64,000 bases of DNA from RDXT01 sp033762375 (GTDB lineage Bacteria > Bacteroidota > Bacteroidia > J057): contig JANRLQ010000007.1 of the NCBI GenBank assembly GCA_033762375.1, forward strand, positions 39,663-103,662, in the 5' to 3' direction. Numbering within the stretch: position 1 is the first letter of the stretch; every line of letters starts with the position of its first letter. The notes below the pieces were generated by a model. It saw nothing but the letters and a program-made list of their open reading frames with translations. It did no database searches and was not told where the DNA came from. The position numbers and the translations under genes are program-made. Shown here one piece after another: positions 1 through 7,932 of this stretch.

Positions 1-583
1 ACAGGGTATTCACCACAAAAGCAGCCAGATAAGGGTCCTCTGCCGGAAAATCAATCGCGATATAATCTGTACCCGGCACCCGCCGCACAAACAGCTGGGG
101 GCGGATGATCTCCTGATAATACCCCATCTCACGCAGGATGCTGATATGCTTGCGCTCCAGCTCGTCAGATGACATGAGGGGTTGCAGGGCCTCCAGCTTC
201 AGCCGGTAGCGTTCTCTTGCTATCCGCAGTTCGTCCTGAGAATACTTGCTCCGGAGGGCGGCCATGTCCCGGAAGGGTTCTGTTTTTTCCAGGTCGTGCA
301 GGATCAACTGGTAAGACACCAGTTCCAGCACCTGCGGGGAGCGGATCAGTTCTTCCAGGTTTTTGAACCGGGCCTCCACTTCATACTCTCTGGGCGCGTA
401 TCCGGTGGACTCTTTATAAGAAAAGCCGGCATCCGTCAGGCCTGTCGCCAGTTGAGCTGATGCCAGATACGTTTTAGGGGCCCGCAGTGCGATCAGGGCA
501 GTCGTGACCATGGCGACACTGATGATTGCCAAAATCAGCCATTTGCGTCTGAGCAATACCCGGAGAAAGCCTATCAGGTCCAT
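1..583 (-). CDS. Wzz/GumC-like polysaccharide chain-length determinant, partial (C-terminus outside window)
   Basis: The frame opens with ATG at 583 and stays open to the window edge, so only about 194 N-terminal residues are seen. The protein starts MDLIGFLRVLLRRKWLILAI: a short cytoplasmic stub with an Arg/Lys cluster, one membrane helix (about residues 15-34), then a hydrophilic, helix-rich periplasmic part. The phrase AEDPYLAAFVVNTL near the visible end resembles the 'DP..A..I.N.....' segment of Wzz/GumC proteins, which set the chain length of exported polysaccharides together with a Wzy polymerase. The next gene on the same strand (694-1941) lies upstream and looks like the same family, so the two probably form an operon with a 110-bp gap. 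Whether a kinase domain follows cannot be seen. Confidence 0.72.
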   Translation of the reverse strand, partial: MDLIGFLRVLLRRKWLILAIISVAMVTTALIALRAPKTYLASAQLATGLTDAGFSYKESTGYAPREYEVEARFKNLEELIRSPQVLELVSYQLILHDLEKTEPFRDMAALRSKYSQDELRIARERYRLKLEALQPLMSSDELERKHISILREMGYYQEIIRPQLFVRRVPGTDYIAIDFPAEDPYLAAFVVNTL

Positions 584-693
584 ATGATCCGGAAAATACG
601 GTTAGCTTAGTTCTTGCACCTTGATGGTGCTGCAAAAATGAATAAAAAATGGGTGAGATCAGGTACTATTCAAAAAAAACCTGACACCCCTGC

Positions 694-1941
694 TCAGGCT
701 ATCTGAGGGCGGGTGGCATACGCATGGGTAGGTCGCTGGAAGAAGTTATTGCGCACCAGGAATACCAGCCAAAGAAGAAAACTGGAAAACCCCGTCATAG
801 CGGCCATCAGGTAACCTGCCAGGGGGCTGGGAGACCGGGAGGAGGCTTTGCTGCTGACAATCAACTCCGTACGTGCCATTTCGAGTGCTTGCTCGGTCTG
901 CTTGAGGCGATCCTGCAGGGACAGATAGGCACGGTAAGCCTGGTTGACCTCTTGCTGGACCGGCTGAATGGTGGCGATCGCCTGGTTTTCGCGGGCCTCT
1001 TCCAGGCGTTCTATTTCTCTCGATACAAAGGCAATACGTGCCAGGCTTGCGCCTAATTGGGCAGCCAGATCAGCCGTATCCGGGACAGGTGAATCCGCTG
1101 TATACCGTACTGCAACAAACTGGCCTGTCTGTCCCCGGCGCATCCGCATCGCGGAGCGTATCGTCTCCAGGTGCATCAGCTCGTCTTCCCGTATTTTTTC
1201 CAGGGTCAGCATTTTCTGGTACAGGGGATTTTGTCCCATGCGGGTTGCGGCCTCGTATGCGTCCTGCCGTATCCGCAACTGGTGTGCTTTTTCGTCGAGT
1301 TCTTTTTTCTTCTGGGCCATCAGTTGCTCCAGCATCAGGAGATCGGCACTGAGCCGCTCCTCTTCTACGACCTGATGGTATGTCACGTAGAGCCGGCAGT
1401 AGGTATTAACAATCAGTGCGTACTGATGCGGATCCTGTCCCTGGAGCTGTACCCGTACCTCGGGCATTCCTGGGATACGGATCACCGCCAGCCGGGCCGC
1501 GAGTTGTGCGGGCAGGTACCCGAGCTGCTGCAGCACGGCGGTCTCCAGTGAATCTGTGACCGGGGCAGTATCCAGGGTCTCAGCCCTCGCCCCAAATCGA
1601 ACTGCCATGTCGGCCAGCAGAGCGCTGCCATGCTGTGCTTCCAGTGCCTGTACGGCAGCTGAGTGACGACGGGAAGTCAGGGTATGGGCTGCCACAGCAT
1701 AAGAAAGCAGCTGAACGGGTGCCGGTGCCTGCATCTCGCTCATAATATGCTGCACACGCTGCCGGACATAACTATCATGTACCTGGGCAGAGTCCTGCAC
1801 AGTATCGGGTACATTGATTCGGATACGGGCCTCCGCCGTGCTTTCATCCTGGAAAAACGAAAACAAGGCAAAGGTCAAAGCCGCTACCCCTGCCGGCAAT
1901 GTAAGGAGTGCTGCAATTTTGATCCCGGTCTTGCGTATCAT
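694..1941 (-). CDS. Wzz/GumC-like chain-length determinant protein
   Basis: A 415-residue protein with the topology of polysaccharide co-polymerases: an N-terminal membrane helix (about residues 8-28), a long periplasmic part rich in charged coiled-coil segments (about 190-370, for example LEQLMAQKKKELDEKAHQLR), and a second membrane helix near the C-terminus (about 380-400) preceded by a Ser/Pro stretch (SRSPSP). There is no C-terminal tyrosine-kinase domain or tyrosine cluster. I chose the ATG at 1941 because it places the signal-anchor helix directly at the N-terminus; an in-frame ATG at 1974 would add 11 unconvincing residues. The gene lies upstream of and co-directional with the partial Wzz-like gene at the left edge. 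The role in exopolysaccharide export is inferred from fold and pairing. Confidence 0.72.
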   Translation of the reverse strand: MIRKTGIKIAALLTLPAGVAALTFALFSFFQDESTAEARIRINVPDTVQDSAQVHDSYVRQRVQHIMSEMQAPAPVQLLSYAVAAHTLTSRRHSAAVQALEAQHGSALLADMAVRFGARAETLDTAPVTDSLETAVLQQLGYLPAQLAARLAVIRIPGMPEVRVQLQGQDPHQYALIVNTYCRLYVTYHQVVEEERLSADLLMLEQLMAQKKKELDEKAHQLRIRQDAYEAATRMGQNPLYQKMLTLEKIREDELMHLETIRSAMRMRRGQTGQFVAVRYTADSPVPDTADLAAQLGASLARIAFVSREIERLEEARENQAIATIQPVQQEVNQAYRAYLSLQDRLKQTEQALEMARTELIVSSKASSRSPSPLAGYLMAAMTGFSSFLLWLVFLVRNNFFQRPTHAYATRPQIA

Positions 1942-2054
1942 AGGGCTTTGGAGGCAATGGGAGTGACACTTCATTCCTCTGCCCCTAAATTACCTATGTA
2001 AGATTTATCTATGGTTTTGCGGCGGGTGGGTGGTGATTCTCCCGGACCCAACGG

Positions 2055-2612
2055 TCAGCTGACCTGCGCGAACAGTCGTCCGGGATGACCGAGCAGTGTG
2101 TCAAGGCAGGCCCAGACAGGCTCCAGCTCTCCTGCCCGGTAGAGCTGCGCACGGAAATGGGGGTACTCCTGCCGGTACACATCCAGCATACGCCCCTGTG
2201 TGAGCAGGCTATGGCGTACGTTCGCGATGCGGTCACAGAGTTTGACGAGGGTGGCATGCGGGGTATCCCGGATTCCCTGATAATATCGTGCACCCGCCCG
2301 CTCCTCGCGGGTGCGGCCTTTGTCATTGGTCAGGGCAAATACAATCTCTGCGACCGTCTCACCATTGACCCGGAGCACATCGCGGTATGTCTGGCGGGCA
2401 TCCTCTATCAGGTCGTGGCACCAGCAGGCTGCCAGAATATCTGCCTGGACTTCTTCCGGATACACGCCCACAAAAGGCAGGGCCGCCTCGGCGACTTGCT
2501 CCAGGTGATAGGCATATGGGTGTCCATCATAGGTATGGTGGGTCTCCGCATGGCAGCGGGTCGCATATGCACGGGCAGCGGCCACACGGGGGTGTATGTC
2601 GGAGTGTACCAT
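2055..2612 (-). CDS. Single-domain HD hydrolase, MESH1-like small alarmone hydrolase
   Basis: A 185-residue protein consisting only of the HD hydrolase domain of the RelA/SpoT family, with no synthetase, TGS or ACT domain. Visible metal and catalytic residues are His36 (in PYAYHL), the HDxxED motif His66-Asp67...Glu70-Asp71 (CWCHDLIEDA) and Asp127 (VKLCDRIANVRH); this set and its spacing match the MESH1/small alarmone hydrolase group, which removes the 3'-pyrophosphate of (p)ppGpp in a Mn-dependent reaction and in animals also acts on NADPH. It starts 12 bp after the rdgB stop on the same strand, so the two are probably co-transcribed from the promoter in front of rdgB. The substrate is inferred from motif only; another nucleotide is possible. 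Confidence 0.8.
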   Translation of the reverse strand: MVHSDIHPRVAAARAYATRCHAETHHTYDGHPYAYHLEQVAEAALPFVGVYPEEVQADILAACWCHDLIEDARQTYRDVLRVNGETVAEIVFALTNDKGRTREERAGARYYQGIRDTPHATLVKLCDRIANVRHSLLTQGRMLDVYRQEYPHFRAQLYRAGELEPVWACLDTLLGHPGRLFAQVS

Positions 2613-2624
2613 CCGGCTATGGGG

Positions 2625-3203
2625 TTAGAGATTGTGTATAAATGAAACGAAAGCAGCCAGAGCGCGGCCTCTGTGTGAGATCGCATGCTTCTGAGCAGGC
2701 GTCATCTCTGCAAATGTGACTTCGTATCCTGCCGGACGGAATACCGGATCATACCCAAATCCCCCTGTCCCTGCCGGCTCGCGGATGATCTCACCAGGCA
2801 CGACCCCTTCAAAAAAATAATCCTGGTGGCCGTCATAATAGGCAATGACCGTACGAAACTGCGCTGTCCGTATCGGATGATCCCCCAGCTCTGCCAGGAG
2901 CTTGGCTACATTGTCTGCATAGGTAGCCTCCGGCCCTGCGTACCGGGCAGCGTACACACCCGGGCGCCCGTCCAGGGCCTCTACTTCCAGGCCTGTATCA
3001 TCCGCAAAACAGGGGATACCGGTCGCAGCATAGTATCCACGGGACTTTAATCGTGCATTACCGGTCAGGGTATCCGCCGTCTCCTCCACCTCCGGGATGT
3101 CACCGACCTCCCGCAGGCTGATCACCGTCAGGGTATCACCCAGCATATCGCGGATTTCCTGGAGTTTATGCAGATTATGGGTGCCAAAGAGGAGCTGCTT
3201 CAT
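2625..3203 (-). CDS. rdgB: XTP/dITP diphosphatase (non-canonical purine NTP pyrophosphatase)
   Basis: This 192-residue protein is a full-length RdgB/HAM1 enzyme. It hydrolyses XTP, ITP and dITP to monophosphates, keeping deaminated purines out of DNA and RNA. Visible family motifs are FGTHNLHKLQEI at the N-terminus, FADDTGLEVEALDGRPGVY (active-site Asp pair), GFGYDPVF and ISHRGRAL near the C-terminus. I chose ATG at 3203 because the protein then begins MKQLLFGTHN, as the family does; the frame can be extended by 8 residues to 3227, but those fall on the promoter. A -7 element lies 22-29 bp upstream. It heads a two-gene operon with the HD-domain alarmone hydrolase, which suggests joint nucleotide-pool housekeeping. 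Confidence 0.93.
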   Translation of the reverse strand: MKQLLFGTHNLHKLQEIRDMLGDTLTVISLREVGDIPEVEETADTLTGNARLKSRGYYAATGIPCFADDTGLEVEALDGRPGVYAARYAGPEATYADNVAKLLAELGDHPIRTAQFRTVIAYYDGHQDYFFEGVVPGEIIREPAGTGGFGYDPVFRPAGYEVTFAEMTPAQKHAISHRGRALAAFVSFIHNL

Positions 3204-3224
3204 ATAAAATGCGTCTGTATAAAA

Positions 3225-3232
3225 CAAAAGTA
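3225..3232 (-). promoter_or_regulatory. -7 promoter element of rdgB
   Basis: On the minus strand the sequence reads TACTTTTG, an exact match to the Bacteroidota -7 consensus TAnnTTTG, placed so that transcription would begin about 15 bases before the rdgB ATG. No clear -33 TTG is seen at the usual distance. Confidence 0.55.
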
Positions 3233-3318
3233 CATATCTGATGGATTATTGTAACGATGTAAACAGGAAAACGTATATCAGGTTCATGCTTACTTGAGCA
3301 CGTAATTTTACTGATGTT

Positions 3319-4023
3319 ATGAACACCTATAAGGAAAAAACATACCAGACGCAGGCGATGTATCATCCAGCGACCCTCATGCGTCAGGTATTTACGACGA
3401 TGACCTTCGGGCTGGCCATTACCGGACTGGCAGCCTGGTGGGTCGCACATACTCCAGCTGTTTTTGGATTTTTGTTTGCTGGTCCCATGATGTGGGTGAC
3501 GATGCTGGCACCGTTGGCGATCGTATGGTTTCTTTCAGCCAGAATTAACCACCTGACATTTTCGCAGGCGAGTCTGGCATTTGCTACGTATGCCCTGGTC
3601 AATGGCCTGAGTTTTTCAGTAATATTCATGGCATTCAGCCTTGGAGCCATCTTTAAGGTGTTTCTGATTACTGCGGGTACTTTTGGGGTGATGGCCTTTG
3701 CCGGATATACTACCGCGATGGACCTGAGCAAGATGGGCTCCATCCTCTCTATGGCATTGATCGGCCTGGTCATCGCGATGGTGGTAAACTGGTTTTTGGA
3801 TTCAAGCCTGATGGACTATGTGATCTCGGTGATCGGGGTAGTCATCTTCTCAGGGTTGACCGCCTATGACACACAGAAGATACTTGGCATAGCAGCCCAT
3901 GCAGACCCAGAGCAGGAGTCCACCCAAAAATTGGGCGTGCTGGGTGCGCTGACCCTGTACCTTGACTTTATCAACCTGTTTATGTTCCTGCTGCGGCTTT
4001 TTGGCGGGAATAACCGGGACTAA
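3319..4023 (+). CDS. Bax inhibitor-1 / YccA family membrane protein
   Basis: A 234-residue, almost wholly hydrophobic protein with seven likely membrane helices from about residue 28 onward. It belongs to the Bax inhibitor-1 (TMBIM, YbhL/YccA) family; the family signature in the sixth to seventh helix region is visible as GLTAYDTQKIL, with conserved Asp and Gln. Bacterial members act in the inner membrane; some leak calcium in a pH-dependent way and some modulate the FtsH protease. The first residues (MNTYKEKTYQTQ) are hydrophilic and cytoplasmic. It is a single-gene transcription unit, diverging from rdgB and ended by the strong hairpin terminator at 4054-4080. Confidence 0.88.
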   Translation: MNTYKEKTYQTQAMYHPATLMRQVFTTMTFGLAITGLAAWWVAHTPAVFGFLFAGPMMWVTMLAPLAIVWFLSARINHLTFSQASLAFATYALVNGLSFSVIFMAFSLGAIFKVFLITAGTFGVMAFAGYTTAMDLSKMGSILSMALIGLVIAMVVNWFLDSSLMDYVISVIGVVIFSGLTAYDTQKILGIAAHADPEQESTQKLGVLGALTLYLDFINLFMFLLRLFGGNNRD

Positions 4024-4053
4024 CACCCCGATATACCGGATCATGACTTGTAC

Positions 4054-4080
4054 CGCTCGCCTATGGCGAGCGTTTTTTTT
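4054..4080 (+). terminator. Rho-independent terminator of the Bax-inhibitor gene
   Basis: Perfect 8-bp stem CGCTCGCC/GGCGAGCG (4054-4061 and 4065-4072) with a 3-base TAT loop, followed directly by eight T residues. Confidence 0.9.
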
Positions 4081-4236
4081 ATATATTCTTCGTCAATATG
4101 GCCACCTTGTAAGAAAGCAGGCAAGGGAAGTTTTTCTTTTCGTAAAGACTGCGTAAATATGGTGCGAAGCCAGTACCCAAACGAGCGTTTTTCTACACCT
4201 CCTCTTGTTTTGCTTCACTTCTTATGCAGATTATGG

Positions 4237-4244
4237 TAGTTTTG
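4237..4244 (+). promoter_or_regulatory. -7 promoter element before the receiver/hybrid-kinase operon
   Basis: TAGTTTTG matches TAnnTTTG and lies 35 bp before the ATG at 4280. A TTTG at 4209-4212 is the only nearby -33-like sequence, with a rather long 24-base spacer. Confidence 0.45.
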
Positions 4245-4279
4245 AAGGCATAGAATGAAGCCCCTTAACCGTTAGTAAC

Positions 4280-4726
4280 ATGAAAAAAAACCATACCCTT
4301 CATCTACTATTGGTCGAGGACAACCCTGCCGATGTAAGGCTTACGCGGGAGGCCATCAAAGAGTGTACACTCAAGGAGCAAATCGTACTCCATGTAGTGT
4401 CTGACGGAGAGGAGGCCCTTCGTTACCTCCATCATCAGCCGCCATACGAGGAGAGCACCCTCCCCGACCTGATCCTGCTGGATCTCAACCTGCCCAAAAA
4501 AGATGGGCGCGAGGTCCTGACAGTCATCAAACAACACCAGACGCTTCGGCGCATACCCGTGATCGTCCTGACGACCTCCAATGCCCGGCGGGACGTACTG
4601 GATACGTACGACCTGCATGCCAATTGTTTCATTACCAAACCTGTGGATATCAGGCAGTTTATCGCCATTTTTCAATCTATTGAGACTTTCTGGTTTCAGG
4701 TAGTCCAGCTTCCCATGCATCTATAA
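4280..4726 (+). CDS. Single-domain response regulator (Rcp1-like receiver)
   Basis: A 148-residue lone receiver domain with no output domain. The acidic pocket is Glu13-Asp14 (LVEDNPAD), the phosphoacceptor is Asp68 (LILLDLNLP), and the switch Thr (VLTTS) and Lys (ITKPVD) are present, so it should be phosphorylatable. The sequence style (VEDNPADVRL, DLNLPKKDGREVL, CFITKPVD) is that of the Rcp1 family, whose partners are often phytochrome-type or hybrid kinases. The hybrid kinase gene begins 31 bp downstream on the same strand, which makes it the obvious phosphodonor, with the HPt domain at its C-terminus as a likely relay. A TAnnTTTG promoter element lies 35 bp upstream. Confidence 0.9.
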   Translation: MKKNHTLHLLLVEDNPADVRLTREAIKECTLKEQIVLHVVSDGEEALRYLHHQPPYEESTLPDLILLDLNLPKKDGREVLTVIKQHQTLRRIPVIVLTTSNARRDVLDTYDLHANCFITKPVDIRQFIAIFQSIETFWFQVVQLPMHL

Positions 4727-4757
4727 ACCCAGAACCTTGACAGCTCCGGATAAGGCT

Positions 4758-7103
4758 ATGCTGACCATCTTGCTCATCGAGGATTACCGGGAGGACAAAG
4801 TCCTCATAGATAAGTATCTCCGGGAGGAGCCTAAAGTGCCGTACAAGCTGCTCTGGGCACAGACCCTGACCGAGGGGCATCAGCTCATCCGGGAGCATCC
4901 GGTGGGCATTGTCCTGCTGGACCTCAACCTGCCGGACAGTACGGGCATGCCTACTTTTGAGAGCCTGCTGCGGGCTGCGCCGGAGGTCCCGCTGATTGTG
5001 CTGACGGGCCTGGCTGATTACGAGCTGGGCAATAAAGCCGTAGGGCTCGGCGCACAGGATTTTGTGGACAAAAACCAACTGAGCGGTGTCCTGCTCTGGC
5101 GCACGATACAGTATGCCCGCCAGCGTCATCAGTTGCACCGGAATCTGGAGGAGGCACACCGTATCGCCCGGATGGGTACCTGGACCTACGACGCGTCTTC
5201 AAAAACTCTCTCGCTGAGCCAGGCGACACTCGAAATGCTGCGAATACCCGAGGCTCTCTGGCCGTCCAGCGAGCGCTCATACCTGGAGCTTGTACATCCT
5301 GATGACCAGCCGCACGTCGTGCAGGCCCTCCAGCGGGTGCGGGAAGACCATGAAGGCTTTCACCTGGAGCACCGCTTACTGATCCCTGGTTTGCCCCAGC
5401 CCATCTATGTCAACCTCAAAGGTGAGCCAGTCCGGTCTATCCGGGGGGAGATCACCAACTTCAAGGGGACTATCCAGGATGTGTCCGAGCAAGAGCAGAT
5501 CAAACAACTCCAAGCTGACTATGAGCGGGCCCAGATGCTGGCCTCCCTGCGGCAGCAGTTTTTGGAGCGCACCAGCCATGAGATCCGCACCCCCCTCAAT
5601 CCTATCCTCCTGCTCACCCGTGAGTTGCTTAATAGTGAGCTGACACGTGACCAGCGGGAGGCCCTCGATACCATCCGATACGCCGGGGAGACGCTCCTCG
5701 CGGTGGTGAACGATATTCTGGATCTGGCCAAAATTGAAGCGGGCAAAATAACCTTCAGAAAAGAAACCTTTGAGCTGGCCAATGTCCTGAACTACCTCAG
5801 GGATATGATGGACCCTCCGATACAGGCCAAATCCATCGCGCTTACCTTCGAGATCGCGCCAGAAGTACCCGGCCTTATTATCGGGGACCATGTCCGCCTG
5901 ACCCAAATCCTCCTCAATCTCCTGAGCAATGCCGTGAAATTTACGAATACCGGCAGCATCGTGATCCGCATCCTGGCGGATCCCATGACCCCTGACAAGC
6001 TCCAGCGGCTGCGGTTTGAGGTGATAGACACGGGTATCGGGATTCCGGCCAATAAACTCCAGCTTATCTGGGAGAGTTTTCAGCAGGTGGACAGCACCGA
6101 GCTCCGCCGGGCAGGCGGGTCTGGCCTTGGCCTCACCATCGTACGACAGCTCGTGCAGCTACAGGGAGGCACGATCAGCGTCGAAAGCCGGCAAGGACAA
6201 GGATCAAGGTTCTTTTTTGACCTCGAGTTTGGGATTCCGGATGGCCTGGAAAAACAGGAAGACGTCCTCAGCATCAACACAGAGGCAATGCAGGGCCTTA
6301 CAATCCTGCTGGTTGAGGACAATGCTTTCAACCAGATTGTCACCCAGCACCTGCTCAATAAATGGGGCATCGCTGTAGATATCGCTCAGCACGGCCAGGA
6401 AGCACTGGACATCCTCACAGCACGCACGGCCCCCCTATATGACCTGATCCTGATGGATGTCCAAATGCCCATCATGAACGGCTACGAAGCCACCCGCATG
6501 ATCCGGCAGTCTGATGATGAAACTTTGCGGTCTATCCCGATTGTTGCCCTGACGGCCAATGTCTTCAAGGGCAGCATCGAGGAGTGTATCGCAGCCGGTA
6601 TGGATGATTATGTCTCCAAGCCTATTGACATTGCAGCACTTTATACTAAAATTGTGCAGCATACCAACCGTATCGCAGAACACGTAACTCTCCCTCTCCC
6701 CACTCAAGCCCTTACGCGCCCTGACCCGATGGAAAATACGAACGCCGACATGTATCACCCTCCGTTCATAGACCTGACCTATCTGAACGAAATCTCTGGC
6801 GGAGACAGGAGTATCATGATCAAAACGATCGAGCGGTTTTTGCAAGATGCGCCAGAGCTGATGACGGATATTGAAGCACATGCTGATCAAAAAGATCCCG
6901 TCACACTTGCAAAAGCCGCGCACAAACTCCGGAGTTCCTCTATGTTCCTCGGTATCGAAAAGCTGGGAGGACTCCTGGCAAAAATTGAGTATGAGCAGGC
7001 TCAGCATAGCGCTGCACAGATCAGTGAGATGGTCAGGAAGGCCCGGCTTGTCCTGAGTGCCTCTATGGTAGAGCTGGAGACAGCACTTCAGGCGATGCGC
7101 TGA
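4758..7103 (+). CDS. Hybrid histidine kinase REC-PAS-HisKA-HATPase-REC-HPt
   Basis: A 781-residue cytoplasmic phosphorelay protein. Domains in order: receiver (about 1-120; LLIEDYRED, VLLDLNLPD, VLTG), PAS/PAC (about 135-245), dimerisation helix with phospho-His in TSHEIRTPLNPI (about 270-335), HATPase (about 380-500; N-box LLNLLSNAVKF, G-boxes VIDTGIGIP and GGSGLGLTIV), second receiver (about 512-635; LVEDNAFN, LILMDVQMP, ALTAN, SKPID) and HPt (about 675-775; AHKLRSSS with its His). It has no membrane helix, so its input is internal, either the N-terminal receiver or the PAS domain. I preferred ATG 4758 to an in-frame TTG at 4737 because the receiver begins right there. It lies between a lone receiver and a hydrolase-fold gene 3 bp downstream. 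Confidence 0.92.
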   Translation: MLTILLIEDYREDKVLIDKYLREEPKVPYKLLWAQTLTEGHQLIREHPVGIVLLDLNLPDSTGMPTFESLLRAAPEVPLIVLTGLADYELGNKAVGLGAQDFVDKNQLSGVLLWRTIQYARQRHQLHRNLEEAHRIARMGTWTYDASSKTLSLSQATLEMLRIPEALWPSSERSYLELVHPDDQPHVVQALQRVREDHEGFHLEHRLLIPGLPQPIYVNLKGEPVRSIRGEITNFKGTIQDVSEQEQIKQLQADYERAQMLASLRQQFLERTSHEIRTPLNPILLLTRELLNSELTRDQREALDTIRYAGETLLAVVNDILDLAKIEAGKITFRKETFELANVLNYLRDMMDPPIQAKSIALTFEIAPEVPGLIIGDHVRLTQILLNLLSNAVKFTNTGSIVIRILADPMTPDKLQRLRFEVIDTGIGIPANKLQLIWESFQQVDSTELRRAGGSGLGLTIVRQLVQLQGGTISVESRQGQGSRFFFDLEFGIPDGLEKQEDVLSINTEAMQGLTILLVEDNAFNQIVTQHLLNKWGIAVDIAQHGQEALDILTARTAPLYDLILMDVQMPIMNGYEATRMIRQSDDETLRSIPIVALTANVFKGSIEECIAAGMDDYVSKPIDIAALYTKIVQHTNRIAEHVTLPLPTQALTRPDPMENTNADMYHPPFIDLTYLNEISGGDRSIMIKTIERFLQDAPELMTDIEAHADQKDPVTLAKAAHKLRSSSMFLGIEKLGGLLAKIEYEQAQHSAAQISEMVRKARLVLSASMVELETALQAMR

Positions 7104-7106
7104 GAC

Positions 7107-7901
7107 ATGAGGCGCGACCTGACCTGGCACTCGCAGACAACCATCCCGCTGTCGGTTTCGTGCTACGAAAGCGGCCGCGCTCAGGGATGCCTTATTTGGC
7201 TCCAAAGCTGGGATCAGCCGGATAACCCGGTATTTGTATCCCACGTCTGTGAGTACCTGGCTGCCGCCTGCCTTGACGTCATAGTCGTGCGGCCTGCATA
7301 CGAGATCTGGCTTGAGGCACATGCTGATGTGTACACCTACACCCAGGAACTTCAGGCTTATCGGTCGCTCATACATGCCTGTGCCTGCGGACACCTGTCT
7401 GCTACCCAGCCGGCATCGTTAGGCCTGATGGGTATAGGCATGGGAGGGACCATGTCCCTGCTGGCGGCCTGGCATGAACCGCAGGTACAAGCTGTTGTTA
7501 CCTGGGGGGCCATGCCGCGACTAGACCGGTATGATGCGGATGTTATCGCCGACCGGCACCCGTACAAATCCCTGACACCACCCCGTCTGCCCATGCAGAC
7601 AGGCCTGATGTTGCGGGAGGATATTACGGCTCATGGTCACAGCACCTTATCTGTAAGGGAGGCGATTCGCCAGCTTCGCCGACCGTTGCTGCTGCTGCAC
7701 GGGACTGCCGATACGGAAGTTCCCCTGCATGAAGTAGAGTTGCTCCACATTTTTGGAGACCCGGATCAGACCCACCTGAGGCTCATCCCACATGGAGATC
7801 AGACATGGGGGTGTACCTGTCCTTTTATCACGCCCCCACCCACACAGCTTTCCCTGGCCCTGAGTTTCACCCGGGATTTTTTTGAAGCGTCTCTGATGTG
7901 A
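7107..7901 (+). CDS. Alpha/beta hydrolase-fold protein lacking the catalytic Ser and His (probable pseudoenzyme)
   Basis: A 264-residue protein of the dienelactone-hydrolase-like/YjfP-like group. The fold is recognisable: the nucleophile-elbow strand and turn are at 106-114, the acid segment HGTADTEVP has Asp202, and the C-terminal loop is PHGDQTWG. In active relatives the elbow reads G-H-S-x-G and the loop reads G-A-D-H-T-F; here the elbow is GIGMGG (Gly111 where Ser is expected) and the loop has Gln232 where His is expected. Only His229, three residues earlier, could substitute. The gene starts 3 bp after the hybrid-kinase stop, so translation is probably coupled and the protein may act as a ligand sensor or partner for that signalling system. 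That role is inference. The frame itself is intact. Confidence 0.8.
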   Translation: MRRDLTWHSQTTIPLSVSCYESGRAQGCLIWLQSWDQPDNPVFVSHVCEYLAAACLDVIVVRPAYEIWLEAHADVYTYTQELQAYRSLIHACACGHLSATQPASLGLMGIGMGGTMSLLAAWHEPQVQAVVTWGAMPRLDRYDADVIADRHPYKSLTPPRLPMQTGLMLREDITAHGHSTLSVREAIRQLRRPLLLLHGTADTEVPLHEVELLHIFGDPDQTHLRLIPHGDQTWGCTCPFITPPPTQLSLALSFTRDFFEASLM

Positions 7902-7920
7902 TCCTATCCGGCAAATCAGC

Positions 7921-7928
7921 TACTTTTG
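7921..7928 (+). promoter_or_regulatory. -7 promoter element of holA, leaderless arrangement
   Basis: TACTTTTG (TAnnTTTG) ends 4 bases before the holA ATG at 7933. Because Bacteroidota transcripts start a few bases after this element, the mRNA would begin at or next to the start codon. It overlaps no upstream gene; the hydrolase gene ends at 7901. Confidence 0.55.
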
Positions 7929-7932
7929 TACC

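Noticed and set aside
6435..7394. A 319-codon minus-strand frame overlapping the end of the hybrid kinase and the hydrolase gene
   Set aside because: It spans two well-supported plus-strand genes and resembles no family.
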